From: Helicobacter labetoulli
GTDB lineage: Bacteria > Campylobacterota > Campylobacteria > Campylobacterales > Helicobacteraceae
Length of the DNA: 64,000 nucleotides
Assembly (NCBI RefSeq): GCF_003670275.1
Contig: NZ_QXJF01000002.1
Coordinates: 62,001 to 126,000, forward strand
Direction of reading: 5' to 3'
Below the pieces are notes generated by a model. The model made no database searches. It saw only the letters and a program-made list of their open reading frames with translations, and was not told where the DNA came from. The translations under genes and the position numbers were made by a program. Below are positions 55,023 through 63,773 of this stretch, piece after piece. The first letter of the stretch is position 1. The number at the start of each line of letters is the position of its first letter.

Positions 55023-55574
55023 ATGAGAAAGATTATTGTTGCTACGGCTTTAAGCGTAGCGTACGGTGCGGCGTTGTTGGCAGTGCCTTATGAGATTGAT
55101 GCGAGCCATTCATCAGTAGGCTTTGGCGTAAAGCATATGTCTGTGAGCAATGTGAAGGGGAGCTTTGATAAATTCAGCGGCACACTTGATGTTGAGGGCA
55201 AGACAATCAAGGCATTAAGCGGGGAAGTAGAAATCTCTTCAATCAATACCAATTCAAGTGCGCGTGATAAGCACCTCAACGCTCCAGATTTTTTTGATTC
55301 TAAAAAATTTGGCAAGGCGACTTTGGAGCTTGTAAAACATAATGGCAAAAAGCTTGAAGCAAATATCACAATGCGAGACATTACAAAAAAGGTGGTATTT
55401 GATGTAGAGCTTAATGGTCCTGTAAAGCACCCAAAAACAGGCAAAGACTTGGTAGCAATCACATTGCAAGGCAAACTTAATCGCAAGGATTTTGGTGTAG
55501 GCACAGACACAGGCAATGCGATGGTAAGTGATAATGTTGATGTGCTTATTGAGCTTGAGGCTATGCAAAAATAG
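55023..55574 (+). CDS. yceI: YceI-family periplasmic lipid-binding protein
   Basis: 183 residues. Signal peptide RKIIVATALSVAYGAALLAV, then YEIDASHSSVGFGVKHMSVSNVKGSF, the YceI signature. NFGV-type ending (RKDFGVGTDTGNAMVSDNVDVLIELEA) completes the lipocalin-like barrel. Homologues bind polyisoprenoids, and relatives are secreted in Helicobacter. Strong AAGGAG ribosome site. Transcribed alone. Confidence 0.92.
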   Translation: MRKIIVATALSVAYGAALLAVPYEIDASHSSVGFGVKHMSVSNVKGSFDKFSGTLDVEGKTIKALSGEVEISSINTNSSARDKHLNAPDFFDSKKFGKATLELVKHNGKKLEANITMRDITKKVVFDVELNGPVKHPKTGKDLVAITLQGKLNRKDFGVGTDTGNAMVSDNVDVLIELEAMQK

Positions 55575-55619
55575 CTTGTTTGGCTTGTCTTCCTAGCCTT
55601 AAAATGGCTTAGGGAGATT

Positions 55620-55652
55620 AGATTCTCTTTTATTGCATTCTTTTTAGAATCT
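55620..55652. terminator. Inverted AGATTCT/AGAATCT pair after yceI
   Basis: AGATTCT (55620-55626) and AGAATCT (55646-55652), 19 bases apart, with T-rich sequence between. A weak imperfect stem (CCTAGCC/GGCTTAGG) lies just before at 55592-55613. Possibly the yceI terminator; stability not computed. Confidence 0.4.
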
Positions 55653-55757
55653 TACTTCACTTCACTCTTTTGTATTCATTTTAAGCTGTTACATTATTCA
55701 ATGTATTTGTTTTGGTAATAAAAAAATAGATGATAAAGTTGCATAAAATGTAGATTA

Positions 55758-55790
55758 AAAAGGATTCTAGCAGATTTAACATCTGCTAGA
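55758..55790 (-). terminator. Intrinsic terminator of the petABC operon
   Basis: A perfect 10-bp stem TCTAGCAGAT (55766-55775) / ATCTGCTAGA (55781-55790), five-base loop, followed on the minus strand by ATCCTTTTTAA. It lies 11 bases after the petC stop codon. Confidence 0.85.
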
Positions 55791-55801
55791 GTAGATAAAG
55801 A

Positions 55802-56908
55802 TTAGTGAATCTCACTCCAAATGCGTCTTTTCCATAGATATGCAAGGACACTTAGCACACCAAAGAAAATCATCAAATACACACCTAAAGATTCTCGCTC
55901 AGCCTTTTTAGAATCACCCACGGATTCCAAATACGCCACAACTCGCTCTTGAGCCTCGTGTGTCAAGCCTACGCGTGGCATAGAAAGTCCCACAGGCATT
56001 ACACCAAGCTCTTTTGCTAGATTGCTATAATCTCTATCATCTTGCCATTCACTCTTTTTGTCATTTGCTGGAAGTGAGCCTTCTTTTTTGATGATGGCTT
56101 CTTGAATAGCCTTATAAGACACTTTTTGTGGGTCATTGATAAAGTATTCTAGGTAATGCTCTCCCTTGCTGCGAATCATCGTTGATAAATCGGGTGCAGC
56201 AGAGCCAAGATACACACCTAGAGATTCTGGAGTTGTGCGAGAACTCACACCATCATACTTCATTGTATGGCAACGAGAACAAGCATTAAGGAAAGTCGCC
56301 TTATTTGTAAGACCTTCTTCAAGCTTTGCAATCTCATTTTGCTTTTGTCCCTCTGAAAGAGTTGAATTTTCAATATTACCCTTTTTGGTAACAAACTCTT
56401 CAGATTCTAAGACTTGCCTTTTCAAAGACACAGAGCCTATTGACTTGAGATACGCCACGATGTCCGCTACTTCCTGATTTAAATCTCCATCTGTTACATA
56501 AGGTGTCATAGGAAAATCACCATTGGGAAACTTATGAGCTAAATGCAGCGTATTTGCAGGGTCAATGATGAGATTTGCCAAAAACTTCTCATCATAAATT
56601 GCCCCAGCTGTTGAAAGATCTGGTGTGAAGATAGTCGCTTCCTTATCATCACGGAAATACACTGCCATATCACCCCCAGCAATGCCCACATCATTAAGCG
56701 TATGACAAGCCACACAATTTGATTCTACAAGAGCCTTTCCACGCTCGGCATTGCCTTTGCTCACATCAACATTGTGAGATAAATCTTTAAATTCAAAATC
56801 TGCCTTTGCTACTTCAGGGTGAAAAGTGGCGTGTGCCAAAGGCTCAACACCCCAATACAGCACACCCACGATAACTACAATAATGCCTAGAATCTTAATC
56901 TCTCTCAT
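55802..56908 (-). CDS. petC: Ubiquinol/menaquinol-cytochrome c reductase, dihaem cytochrome c1 subunit
   Basis: 368 residues. One N-terminal membrane helix (KILGIIVVIVGVLYWGVEP) and one C-terminal helix (VYLMIFFGVLSVLAYLW). Two haem motifs, NCVACH near residue 70 and CSRCH near 212, each followed by a separate cytochrome c domain (axial-ligand candidates MTPYVT and MPRVG). The dihaem form is the epsilonproteobacterial bc1 type rather than the classic monohaem c1. It passes electrons to periplasmic cytochrome c and cbb3 oxidase. Its start overlaps the petB stop by 4 bases. Confidence 0.93.
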   Translation of the reverse strand: MREIKILGIIVVIVGVLYWGVEPLAHATFHPEVAKADFEFKDLSHNVDVSKGNAERGKALVESNCVACHTLNDVGIAGGDMAVYFRDDKEATIFTPDLSTAGAIYDEKFLANLIIDPANTLHLAHKFPNGDFPMTPYVTDGDLNQEVADIVAYLKSIGSVSLKRQVLESEEFVTKKGNIENSTLSEGQKQNEIAKLEEGLTNKATFLNACSRCHTMKYDGVSSRTTPESLGVYLGSAAPDLSTMIRSKGEHYLEYFINDPQKVSYKAIQEAIIKKEGSLPANDKKSEWQDDRDYSNLAKELGVMPVGLSMPRVGLTHEAQERVVAYLESVGDSKKAERESLGVYLMIFFGVLSVLAYLWKRRIWSEIH

Positions 56909-58137
56909 TGGTGTGCTCCTTTCTTATTTTCAAGTAGGGTTACAATCGGCAATGCCACAAAGATAAGGAACAAAAATCCAATAGATGCAACAAAACCGAT
57001 GAAGTTATTTGCCCCTTCAGGTGGGAGTTTTCCAAAGATTGTAAGCACAATCATATCTACAATAAGCAGGCAGAACCATACAAAATATCCCGGACGCTTA
57101 TGTGCAGGAGCAACGACAGAGCTTCTATCAAGCCAAGGCAGGAATAAAAATGCCACTTGTGCGATACCAAAAGCAATAAGCCCCAAATCCGCACTAAAGA
57201 AGAATCCTCTTAACACCTCATAGCTCCATAAGAAATACCACTCTGGGTAAATGTGAGCTGGAGTTTTCATATTATTTGCAGGATCAAAGTTAATAGGATC
57301 CATAGCAAAGTCAAAGTGGAAGCACACAAGATAGAAAAAGCCTATCATAAATAAGCACACAACAAAAATATCTTTTGATAAGAACACAGGCCAAAAAGGA
57401 ATAACTTTAGATTCTTTTTTCTTGCCTTCTTCATATTTTTTTGCTTCTGCTTCAAAGTCAATATGCTCACCATCTTCGTTATTGACATGTGGCATTCTCA
57501 ATGTGTAGAAGTGCAATGCAATCACACCAATAATCACAATAGGCAAAAGGCAAACGTGAAGCATAAAAAAGCGTGTCAAAGTAGAATCTGCAACAACAAA
57601 GTTTCCTCGCACCCACTCAACCACATCAGGACCAATAAATGGAATCCCGCCAAAAAGGTTTGTGATAACCGCAGCCGCCCAATAGCTCATTTGCCCCCAA
57701 GGAAGCATATAACCACTAAAAGCTTCAGCAGAAAAAAGCACAAATAGCAACATTCCGCCAATCCACACCATTTCACGCCCTTTTTTGAAAGAGCCATAAT
57801 AAATAGCCACAAACATATGGATATAAATAATCAAAAATATCATACTTGCTGCCACAGCGTGGATATGCCGCCACAACCAGCCAAATGCCACTTCAGTCAT
57901 AATCGTATGATTGACACTATCAAAGGCGAGATTCACATCAGGCTTATAATACATCAAAAGAAAGAATCCAGACACCACAAGCAATGAAAAAAGCGTTAGC
58001 AACACAACGCCCATCGCCCAAAGGAAGTTGATGTTTTTAGGGACCCAATACTTCGTCATCATCACTTCCATTAATTTTCTAATGGCAAGGCGTTGATCAA
58101 GCCAATCTACCAAACCTTCAGCTTTTTTTACTTCCAT
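56905..58137 (-). CDS. petB: Cytochrome b subunit of the bc1 complex
   Basis: 410 residues with eight to nine helices. Haem-ligand histidines in WRHIHAVAASMIFLIIYIHMF and MLHVCLLPIVIIGVIALHFYTLR; the Qo-site PEWYFLWSYEVLRG is present near residue 300. Quinol is oxidised here, probably menaquinol, given mqnE. A charged loop (EAEAKKYEEGKKKES, ~235-250) separates the b and IV halves. It follows petA by 9 bases. Confidence 0.95.
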   Translation of the reverse strand: MEVKKAEGLVDWLDQRLAIRKLMEVMMTKYWVPKNINFLWAMGVVLLTLFSLLVVSGFFLLMYYKPDVNLAFDSVNHTIMTEVAFGWLWRHIHAVAASMIFLIIYIHMFVAIYYGSFKKGREMVWIGGMLLFVLFSAEAFSGYMLPWGQMSYWAAAVITNLFGGIPFIGPDVVEWVRGNFVVADSTLTRFFMLHVCLLPIVIIGVIALHFYTLRMPHVNNEDGEHIDFEAEAKKYEEGKKKESKVIPFWPVFLSKDIFVVCLFMIGFFYLVCFHFDFAMDPINFDPANNMKTPAHIYPEWYFLWSYEVLRGFFFSADLGLIAFGIAQVAFLFLPWLDRSSVVAPAHKRPGYFVWFCLLIVDMIVLTIFGKLPPEGANNFIGFVASIGFLFLIFVALPIVTLLENKKGAHQ

Positions 58138-58146
58138 ATTTTCTCC

Positions 58147-58656
58147 TTATGCTTGTTTTATCTCAAGCAGGGCTTTATACTCTTGCCCCTCTTCACCTAG
58201 CACCATTTTTGTCCCATCAATCTTAAAAGGTGGAATATCCATAGGACGCGGTGGTGGAGTGCCTGCCTCATTTACACCAGAAGAGTTAAATCTCCCGCCG
58301 TGGCACGCACACGCAAACTCTTGTGTGCCTTGATTAAAGCTTGGAATACAACCCAAATGTGTGCAAATCTGAATCCCAACCGTGTAAATCGCACCATCTA
58401 TCTCAAAATCCCTGCCCGGTGTTTTTTGGCTACCTGCTTGTTTTTTGAGAATATACACAGGTTTGCCTCGCCATTCCACCGTTTGAAGCACACCCTCTTG
58501 CAATGCACTCAAATCAAATGTTGTAAATCCAGCTGAAACAACGCTAGGCAATGGATCCCAAGAGCGTTTCATTGCATACAAAGAAGCCACCGCTCCAACA
58601 GCTGCAACACCACCTAGAGCCATTCCTAGAAAATCGCGTCTCTTTGTGTCTTGCAT
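58147..58656 (-). CDS. petA: Rieske iron-sulfur subunit of the bc1 complex
   Basis: 169 residues. Twin-arginine-type N-terminus (KRRDFLGMALGGVAAVGAVA) serves as signal and anchor. Cluster-binding boxes CTHLGC (~98) and CACHGG (~117) are intact. It takes one electron from quinol and passes it to the c1 subunit. First gene of petABC; AAGGAG precedes the start. Confidence 0.96.
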   Translation of the reverse strand: MQDTKRRDFLGMALGGVAAVGAVASLYAMKRSWDPLPSVVSAGFTTFDLSALQEGVLQTVEWRGKPVYILKKQAGSQKTPGRDFEIDGAIYTVGIQICTHLGCIPSFNQGTQEFACACHGGRFNSSGVNEAGTPPPRPMDIPPFKIDGTKMVLGEEGQEYKALLEIKQA

Positions 58657-58775
58657 CTTTTCTCCTTTCGTGTTTGTTTGAAGTTTAAAAAGCTAATATC
58701 GTATGCAAAAAAGGCTTAAATATTGTTTATTTTTGTTAAACTTTTTGTTTATTTTTAGAGTAGCTTTTATTTGGG

Positions 58776-59852
58776 CTATCTATCAAAGTGAGATTCTAGC
58801 TCGTGTATGGTGTTTAGGGATTGGTTGATATTATCCTTAGTGATGAATATGCCAAAATCTTGTGGTGCAGAATCTGGGCGTTGCTGGAAGATTGTTTGCA
58901 ATGTTAAAGTGTCAATGTCTGGGATATGATGGGTTTCTTCATAATAGTTATAGTCATTTGTGGTTATACTATTGAGATAAGCAAAATGCCAAAATCCATT
59001 AGGAAAGCTCTCTGCCATAGCTAAAAGTATAGAATCTACAAGTTTTGGAGAAAATTGCTTGATGGTGCTGTGATGTATAGGGGCTGTGTAGATAATGCAA
59101 GTAATATGATGCTTTGCACATAGGGCATTTATATTGTGGAGTGTTTGTTTTAATAGGATAAGTGAGCGTTTGTTTATAGAATCTTGTGGTCTTACAGGAG
59201 GCTTATGGAAGCTTGGCTCATTTGCGACATATTCTTGTGGATTTTGCTTTCTTTGTCTTTCACGCGTTATATAGCCCCAAATGCCTGTGTATATATCCTC
59301 AAATTGAGGCAGTTCATCATATTTCAATATAGTCTCAAGTTTGTCATAGATACCCTTTGGGAGAAAGCTAAAAATATATGAGGCATAAAAATCACTCGCA
59401 CTTTTATGTGTTATGTCATAATGCCAAGTGCGTTGCATATCATTTGCTGTGCGGTAGTCAATAGGGTAAATGGCGTGGTCAAGCCCAATTTGTATAATGG
59501 CATATTTTATGGGATAAGTTTTTTCTATAAGATATGTAAGAAAGATTTCTGCATCAAGCGGATTGGCACTTGAAAGCCAAGCGTTATAAAATTTGGAATC
59601 TGGCAAATAGGATTCTGCAAGTTTTGGCTCTATCAAACCTACTCGTGAGCTGCCTATAAGATAGGCATTAAAGTTGTTATAATTGTGTTTAAGGTATTCA
59701 ATCTTTTCATATCTTCGCACGTGATGTATGCCCTTTGGTGTGAGTTTGTGGGTAAAGATTTCATAAGGATTAAGTATATAGTTGAGCATAGCGTTGCAAG
59801 GGAATAAAAAAGTAATGAGTAGTGCATATAAGCAGTATTTTTTATAGCTCAT
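58776..59852 (-). CDS. Membrane-anchored SGNH-like protein paired with the phase-variable MBOAT
   Basis: 358 residues. N-terminal helix YCLYALLITFLFPCNAML, then YLIGSSRVGLIEPKL, where GSSR resembles the GDSL-type nucleophile block of DltD/AlgJ-like partners of MBOAT enzymes. KYAIIQIGLDHAIYP is a possible third block; a clear DxxH was not located, so the activity may be weak or the family remote. It begins 10 bases after the MBOAT stop and must be co-transcribed. Probably the periplasmic acyl-handling partner; this is inferred from pairing. Confidence 0.65.
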   Translation of the reverse strand: MSYKKYCLYALLITFLFPCNAMLNYILNPYEIFTHKLTPKGIHHVRRYEKIEYLKHNYNNFNAYLIGSSRVGLIEPKLAESYLPDSKFYNAWLSSANPLDAEIFLTYLIEKTYPIKYAIIQIGLDHAIYPIDYRTANDMQRTWHYDITHKSASDFYASYIFSFLPKGIYDKLETILKYDELPQFEDIYTGIWGYITRERQRKQNPQEYVANEPSFHKPPVRPQDSINKRSLILLKQTLHNINALCAKHHITCIIYTAPIHHSTIKQFSPKLVDSILLAMAESFPNGFWHFAYLNSITTNDYNYYEETHHIPDIDTLTLQTIFQQRPDSAPQDFGIFITKDNINQSLNTIHELESHFDR

Positions 59853-59862
59853 ACTTCACTCC

Positions 59863-62452
59863 TTAAAAATTAAAATATAAAAATTCAGAGACATTGTTAA
59901 TGCCATTGAGCGAAAGTGTCAAAAGCACCCAAAAACATATAACATAAAGCCAACTTGGCTTAAAACGATTGAGCCATTCCACACTATTTTTGAAACATAA
60001 ACACACAATAAAAGCTCCTAGAATCCACCCCCACACTTCATAAGAGCTATCAGTAATAGCACTCGCCCACATATCAAACCTTACATTAAATCCATTAAGC
60101 ATTTGAGAGATAAAGGACAGGTTGAGTTTTGTTAATATATTCTCTACCACAAGAGGCAATACCACCTCTCCACCAAACATTCCCTTTAACAGATTCACCG
60201 CCCCTTGTAAATTTTCAGCCCTAAAGAATACCCAAGCGATATTGACAACATTAAAAGTAAGAATCCAGCACAACACCGCATAGATTCTGCTTTTCATAAA
60301 GCGTGTATATAAACTCTTAAAATCCAAATGCCCTGCTTTATCACTGCAAGCACAATCTTTTACTTTAGAATCTAATCTCTTGTATAAGAGCATATAGATT
60401 CTATGCACCACCATTGCCAACCCGTGCAAACTCCCCCATATCACAAAGCCCCACCCAGCCCCGTGCCATACTCCGCTTAAAAATGCCACGATAAAAAGAT
60501 TTCTAAGTGTAAGGAGATTATTTATAGTGGTATAGAATCTGCTTTGTTTATGAGCTAGATTTTGATTACCCCCTAGTGGAATGTATAAATAATCTTTTAA
60601 AAATCTCCCCAAAGTGATATGCCACTGCCTCCAAAATGTAGCGATATTGAATGCCTTATAGGGCGAGTTGAAATTGATAGGCAGCACAATGCCAAATAAT
60701 AATCCTAGTCCTATTGCCATATCACAATAGCCGCTAAAATCAAAATAGAGCTGAAAAGTGTAGCTTAAGCTTGTCGCCCACGATTCAAAAAGATTGAGAA
60801 TACTTCCACTCTCTACTGCACTAAATCCAGCATTCGCCCACTTTGCAAAGCTATCGGCGATAACGACTTTTTTAAAAAGCCCAATGGAGAATATAAACAA
60901 GCCTTTGGCAATGTATTCCCAATTGATTATATTAGGCTTTTTTAGCGATTCAGCTTGTAGTGATAAATGCGGGAGCTGCACAAAAGCCCTGCGGTCATTA
61001 CCCTTTAGGTAACTCTCTTGTGCTTTTGCTTGCAACCCACATTTCTCATCTACAATCTTAGAATCGCCTACAAGTTGCTTAGATTCTAAATCTTTATCAC
61101 AAATCTTAGAATCCCTATTCATCGCATAAAATTGTGGCATCATTTCTTTATGATGCACAATAGGTCCAGCGATGAGTTGTGGAAAAAATGTGATAAATAG
61201 GCAATAGTCTAAAAAATTGATATGTGGAATTTCTTTAAAAGATTCAGCTTTACTAGAATCTAGCATTGTCTTTTGATATTTTGCATTAGCAAAATCCATA
61301 CAATCAATGTTGCACACTTTGCGTGTATTCCTACTCTCGCCCGCTTCGTGGTGCATAAAATCGGATTCAAAGGGGGCAGTAGTGTCTCCCGCCGATTTTA
61401 TGCTAGAAGCGGAAATGGCGAGGCTCTCCCCTTGATTGCAAAAAAGAAAAGCGGTCGCTTTGCTTTTTTGGGCTAAGGGGAGCGGGGAGGGGATAAACCT
61501 TTTTTCTTTTGCGGTGGTTGTAGATAAAGTAGTTTGCGTTAGAGAATGCTGAGATTCTCTATTGTTTTTTACATTAGATTCTAAGTCTTTAAATTCTTCC
61601 CTCTCTTTACTTTGCTTATAACAATCCACTAAAAACGCAATTTGTTGAAAGGTTACAAATGATAAGGCTAAAGGCAAAAGAATATGAGGCAATGGAATAG
61701 CAAAGTCTAAATGTAAAAGTTGCGTAAAAAGATTAAAATTTTCTAAGAAAAAGTCAGTATATTTAAATATACCAAGTAAGCAGAGATTAAAGATAATGCC
61801 AAGTGTTAGGAATGTTTTAGGGAGTTGTAGCGTTGTCTTTGTGCGAAAAAGCAGGGAGTTTGTGGCTTGCTGCATCAATAGACTATCAACCTTAGAATTA
61901 CCTTTAAAATCGCTACTATAATGACTCGAAGCTGAATCTTTACTTACCCCCCCCCCCGTTAAAATCTACACTTATTTGCTCTCTCACATATAAACTTTTT
62001 AAAATACCTTTGGCTAAAAAATAATTCACAAGTATTGAGCCAAGTAATATGGGGAGATAAATAAGCTTCCAATACGCATAGAAAAATAAACTTGCTACAA
62101 CCAAAAAGCCCTTAGCAAGATTCATATAGTGTGTGGAAGCTAATCTTTTAGAGGCTTGTGTACTAGAATCTATGGCTTTAAACTTTATCTCTTTAGATTC
62201 TAATGTTTTGGATTTTAATTCTTTAGATTCTAGCTTTTTAGATTTGCAATGAGAATCTTGCCCTTTAGATTCTAAACTCTTAGAATCTAAGCAATGAGAT
62301 TGTGTTTGCTTAAGCATTTGCCTAGAATCTACTTGTTTAGATTCTATATATTCTTGTTCTGCTTGTCTTATGCTTAATGCCTTTAGGATATGAAACACAA
62401 CCCAAACAATAGGCAAAAAGCAAAAGATGAAAAGATAGGAGTTGAAGAGCAT
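59863..62452 (-). CDS. Phase-variable MBOAT O-acyltransferase with repeat inserts, OFF as sequenced
   Basis: ATG 62452 starts MLFNSYLFIFCFLPIVWVVFHIL, the AlgI-type N-terminus, and stops at 61940 just past eleven G. The following frame resumes at LTLGIIFNLCLLGIFKYTDFF and carries FWRQWHITLGRFLKDYLYIPLGG and LSGVWHGAGWGFVIWG, ending at 59863. Ten or thirteen G join both into about 862 residues, against ~470-500 normally. The excess is three foreign blocks: a LESK/LDSK array (62150-62370), a palindromic block (61265-61600) and a block with ESYLKGND like the dehydrogenase inserts (60915-61135). All keep the frame. It likely O-acetylates a surface glycan. Adjacent upstream is maeB (1-base gap). 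Confidence 0.85.
60980..61030. repeat. Diverged copy of the interspersed repeat in the MBOAT gene
   Basis: GGTCATTACCCTTTAGGTAA followed by CTCTCTT matches GGTCATTACCGCTAAGGTAA + CTCTCTT at 8430-8456 with three differences, in the same orientation. It encodes ESYLKGND, as against ESYLSGND in the dehydrogenase. Outer boundaries are not clear. Confidence 0.6.
61353..61403. repeat. Palindromic element inside the MBOAT gene
   Basis: A 12-bp perfect inverted repeat GCATAAAATCGG (61353-61364) and CCGATTTTATGC (61392-61403) with a 27-base loop. It is followed by a second nested one (CTCCCCTT near 61434 with AAGGGGAG near 61495). All are translated in the host frame. It resembles protein-embedded palindromic elements described in Rickettsia, without sequence similarity that I can claim. 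Confidence 0.6.
61947..61957 (-). repeat. Poly-G contingency tract (11 G on coding strand) in MBOAT gene
   Basis: Eleven C on the given strand. As is, reading ends GGGGK stop at 61940. Ten or thirteen G continues VSKDSASSHYSSDFKG into the MBOAT body. Confidence 0.92.
62165..62345. repeat. Array of eight AGAATCT/AGATTCT words in 181 bases
   Basis: Copies at 62165, 62195, 62225, 62252, 62267, 62282, 62324 and 62339, in mixed orientation with irregular spacing. Translated in the MBOAT frame they give KLESKELKSKTLESK-like repeats between two membrane helices. Not a uniform tandem repeat. Confidence 0.85.
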
Positions 62453-62453
62453 T

Positions 62454-63668
62454 TTAGATTCTTCCTACCCCACTTGCTACCGCAGCGTCTGCTACGGCGT
62501 TACTTACCACTTCATCAAGTCGCTCATCAAAGGCTGAAGGGATTATGTATTCCTTACCAAAGCTTACTTTTTGTTTCAAAAGTTCTTCAAGTTTTTGTGT
62601 GATTGGCTCTCTTGCAAGATTTGCTATCGCTCTAGCAGCGGCAAACTTCATCTCTTCATTAATCTTACTTGCCCTCACTTTTAACGCACCTTTGAAAATA
62701 TAAGGGAAGCCTAGCACATTATTAATCTGGTTTGGGAAATCACTGCGTCCAGTAGCGACAATCGCATCAGGTCTTGCTTTTTTTACAACATCGGGCATAA
62801 TCTCGGGCGTTGGGTTGCTTAGGGCAAAAATAAGCGGAGATTCATTCATTCCCATAATGTCTTCAGCCTTTAGCAAATCCCCCTTTGATAGCCCAAGCAT
62901 CACATCTGCACCATTGAGTGCATCTTTATAGGAGTTGTAATGTTTCTTACAGGCGAATTCTCTTTTTAACGCGTTCAAATCAGTTCTATCTTCAGTAATT
63001 GCCCCTTTAGAATCAAACATTACAAGATTCTTAACTCCAAGGGATTTATACATTTTAGCACACGCCACTGCTGCTGCTCCTGCACCAAAGACAACAACTT
63101 TAATATTTTCTACTTTTTTATTCACTAAATGCAAAGCGTTGATGATTGCCGCAGTTGAGATAATTGCTGTGCCGTGCTGATCATCGTGCATTACAGGAAT
63201 ATCAAGCTCCTCAATCAAACGCCTTTCAATCTCAAAGCATTCTGGAGCTTTAATATCTTCAAGGTTAATGCCACCAAAAGTGGGAGAAATCGCCTTGACA
63301 ATACTTACAAATTTATCCACATCTTTTTCATTTACTTCAATATCAAAGGCATCAACTCCGGCAAAAGTTTTAAACAAAATCGCCTTTCCTTCCATTACAG
63401 GCTTACTTGCCATTGCACCTATATCGCCAAGCCCAAGCACCGCTGTGCCATTGCTGATGACAGCTACAAGATTGCTCTTTGATGTGTAATCATACGCGCT
63501 TAAAGGCTCTGCTTCTATTTGCTTACAAGGCACGGCAACTCCGGGCGTGTAGGCAAGACCTAGCTCATCAATGGAGCGTAGGCGTTTGCGTGGTTGAGTG
63601 GTAACTTTACCGCCGATATGGTAGGGAAGGGCTTTTGGGTAGGCTGCTTTGAGGGTTTGTAAATCCAT
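62454..63668 (-). CDS. maeB: Malic enzyme (oxaloacetate-decarboxylating)
   Basis: 404 residues, without the C-terminal phosphotransacetylase domain of long Mae[17 protein letters not shown] (tyrosine of the active site), [41 protein letters not shown] (metal ligands) and [14 protein letters not shown], then the NAD(P) fold [13 protein letters not shown] near 195. It converts malate to pyruvate and CO2. Its stop is 1 base from the MBOAT start, so expression of the phase-variable gene is tied to a housekeeping promoter. Confidence 0.94.
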   Translation of the reverse strand: MDLQTLKAAYPKALPYHIGGKVTTQPRKRLRSIDELGLAYTPGVAVPCKQIEAEPLSAYDYTSKSNLVAVISNGTAVLGLGDIGAMASKPVMEGKAILFKTFAGVDAFDIEVNEKDVDKFVSIVKAISPTFGGINLEDIKAPECFEIERRLIEELDIPVMHDDQHGTAIISTAAIINALHLVNKKVENIKVVVFGAGAAAVACAKMYKSLGVKNLVMFDSKGAITEDRTDLNALKREFACKKHYNSYKDALNGADVMLGLSKGDLLKAEDIMGMNESPLIFALSNPTPEIMPDVVKKARPDAIVATGRSDFPNQINNVLGFPYIFKGALKVRASKINEEMKFAAARAIANLAREPITQKLEELLKQKVSFGKEYIIPSAFDERLDEVVSNAVADAAVASGVGRI

Positions 63669-63773
63669 AAGAATCCTTTGTGGAGAATGTCAATGTAAAA
63701 AGCAATTTTTAGCACTTTTTTACAAATAAAACATAAAGTTTATGTGATTTTTGGGGCTTTTGCTTGCAAATTG

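Noticed and set aside
62165-62345. CRISPR-like or VNTR array
   Set aside because: Repeat units are 7 bases in mixed orientation with irregular spacing, no uniform spacers, and no cas genes are nearby.
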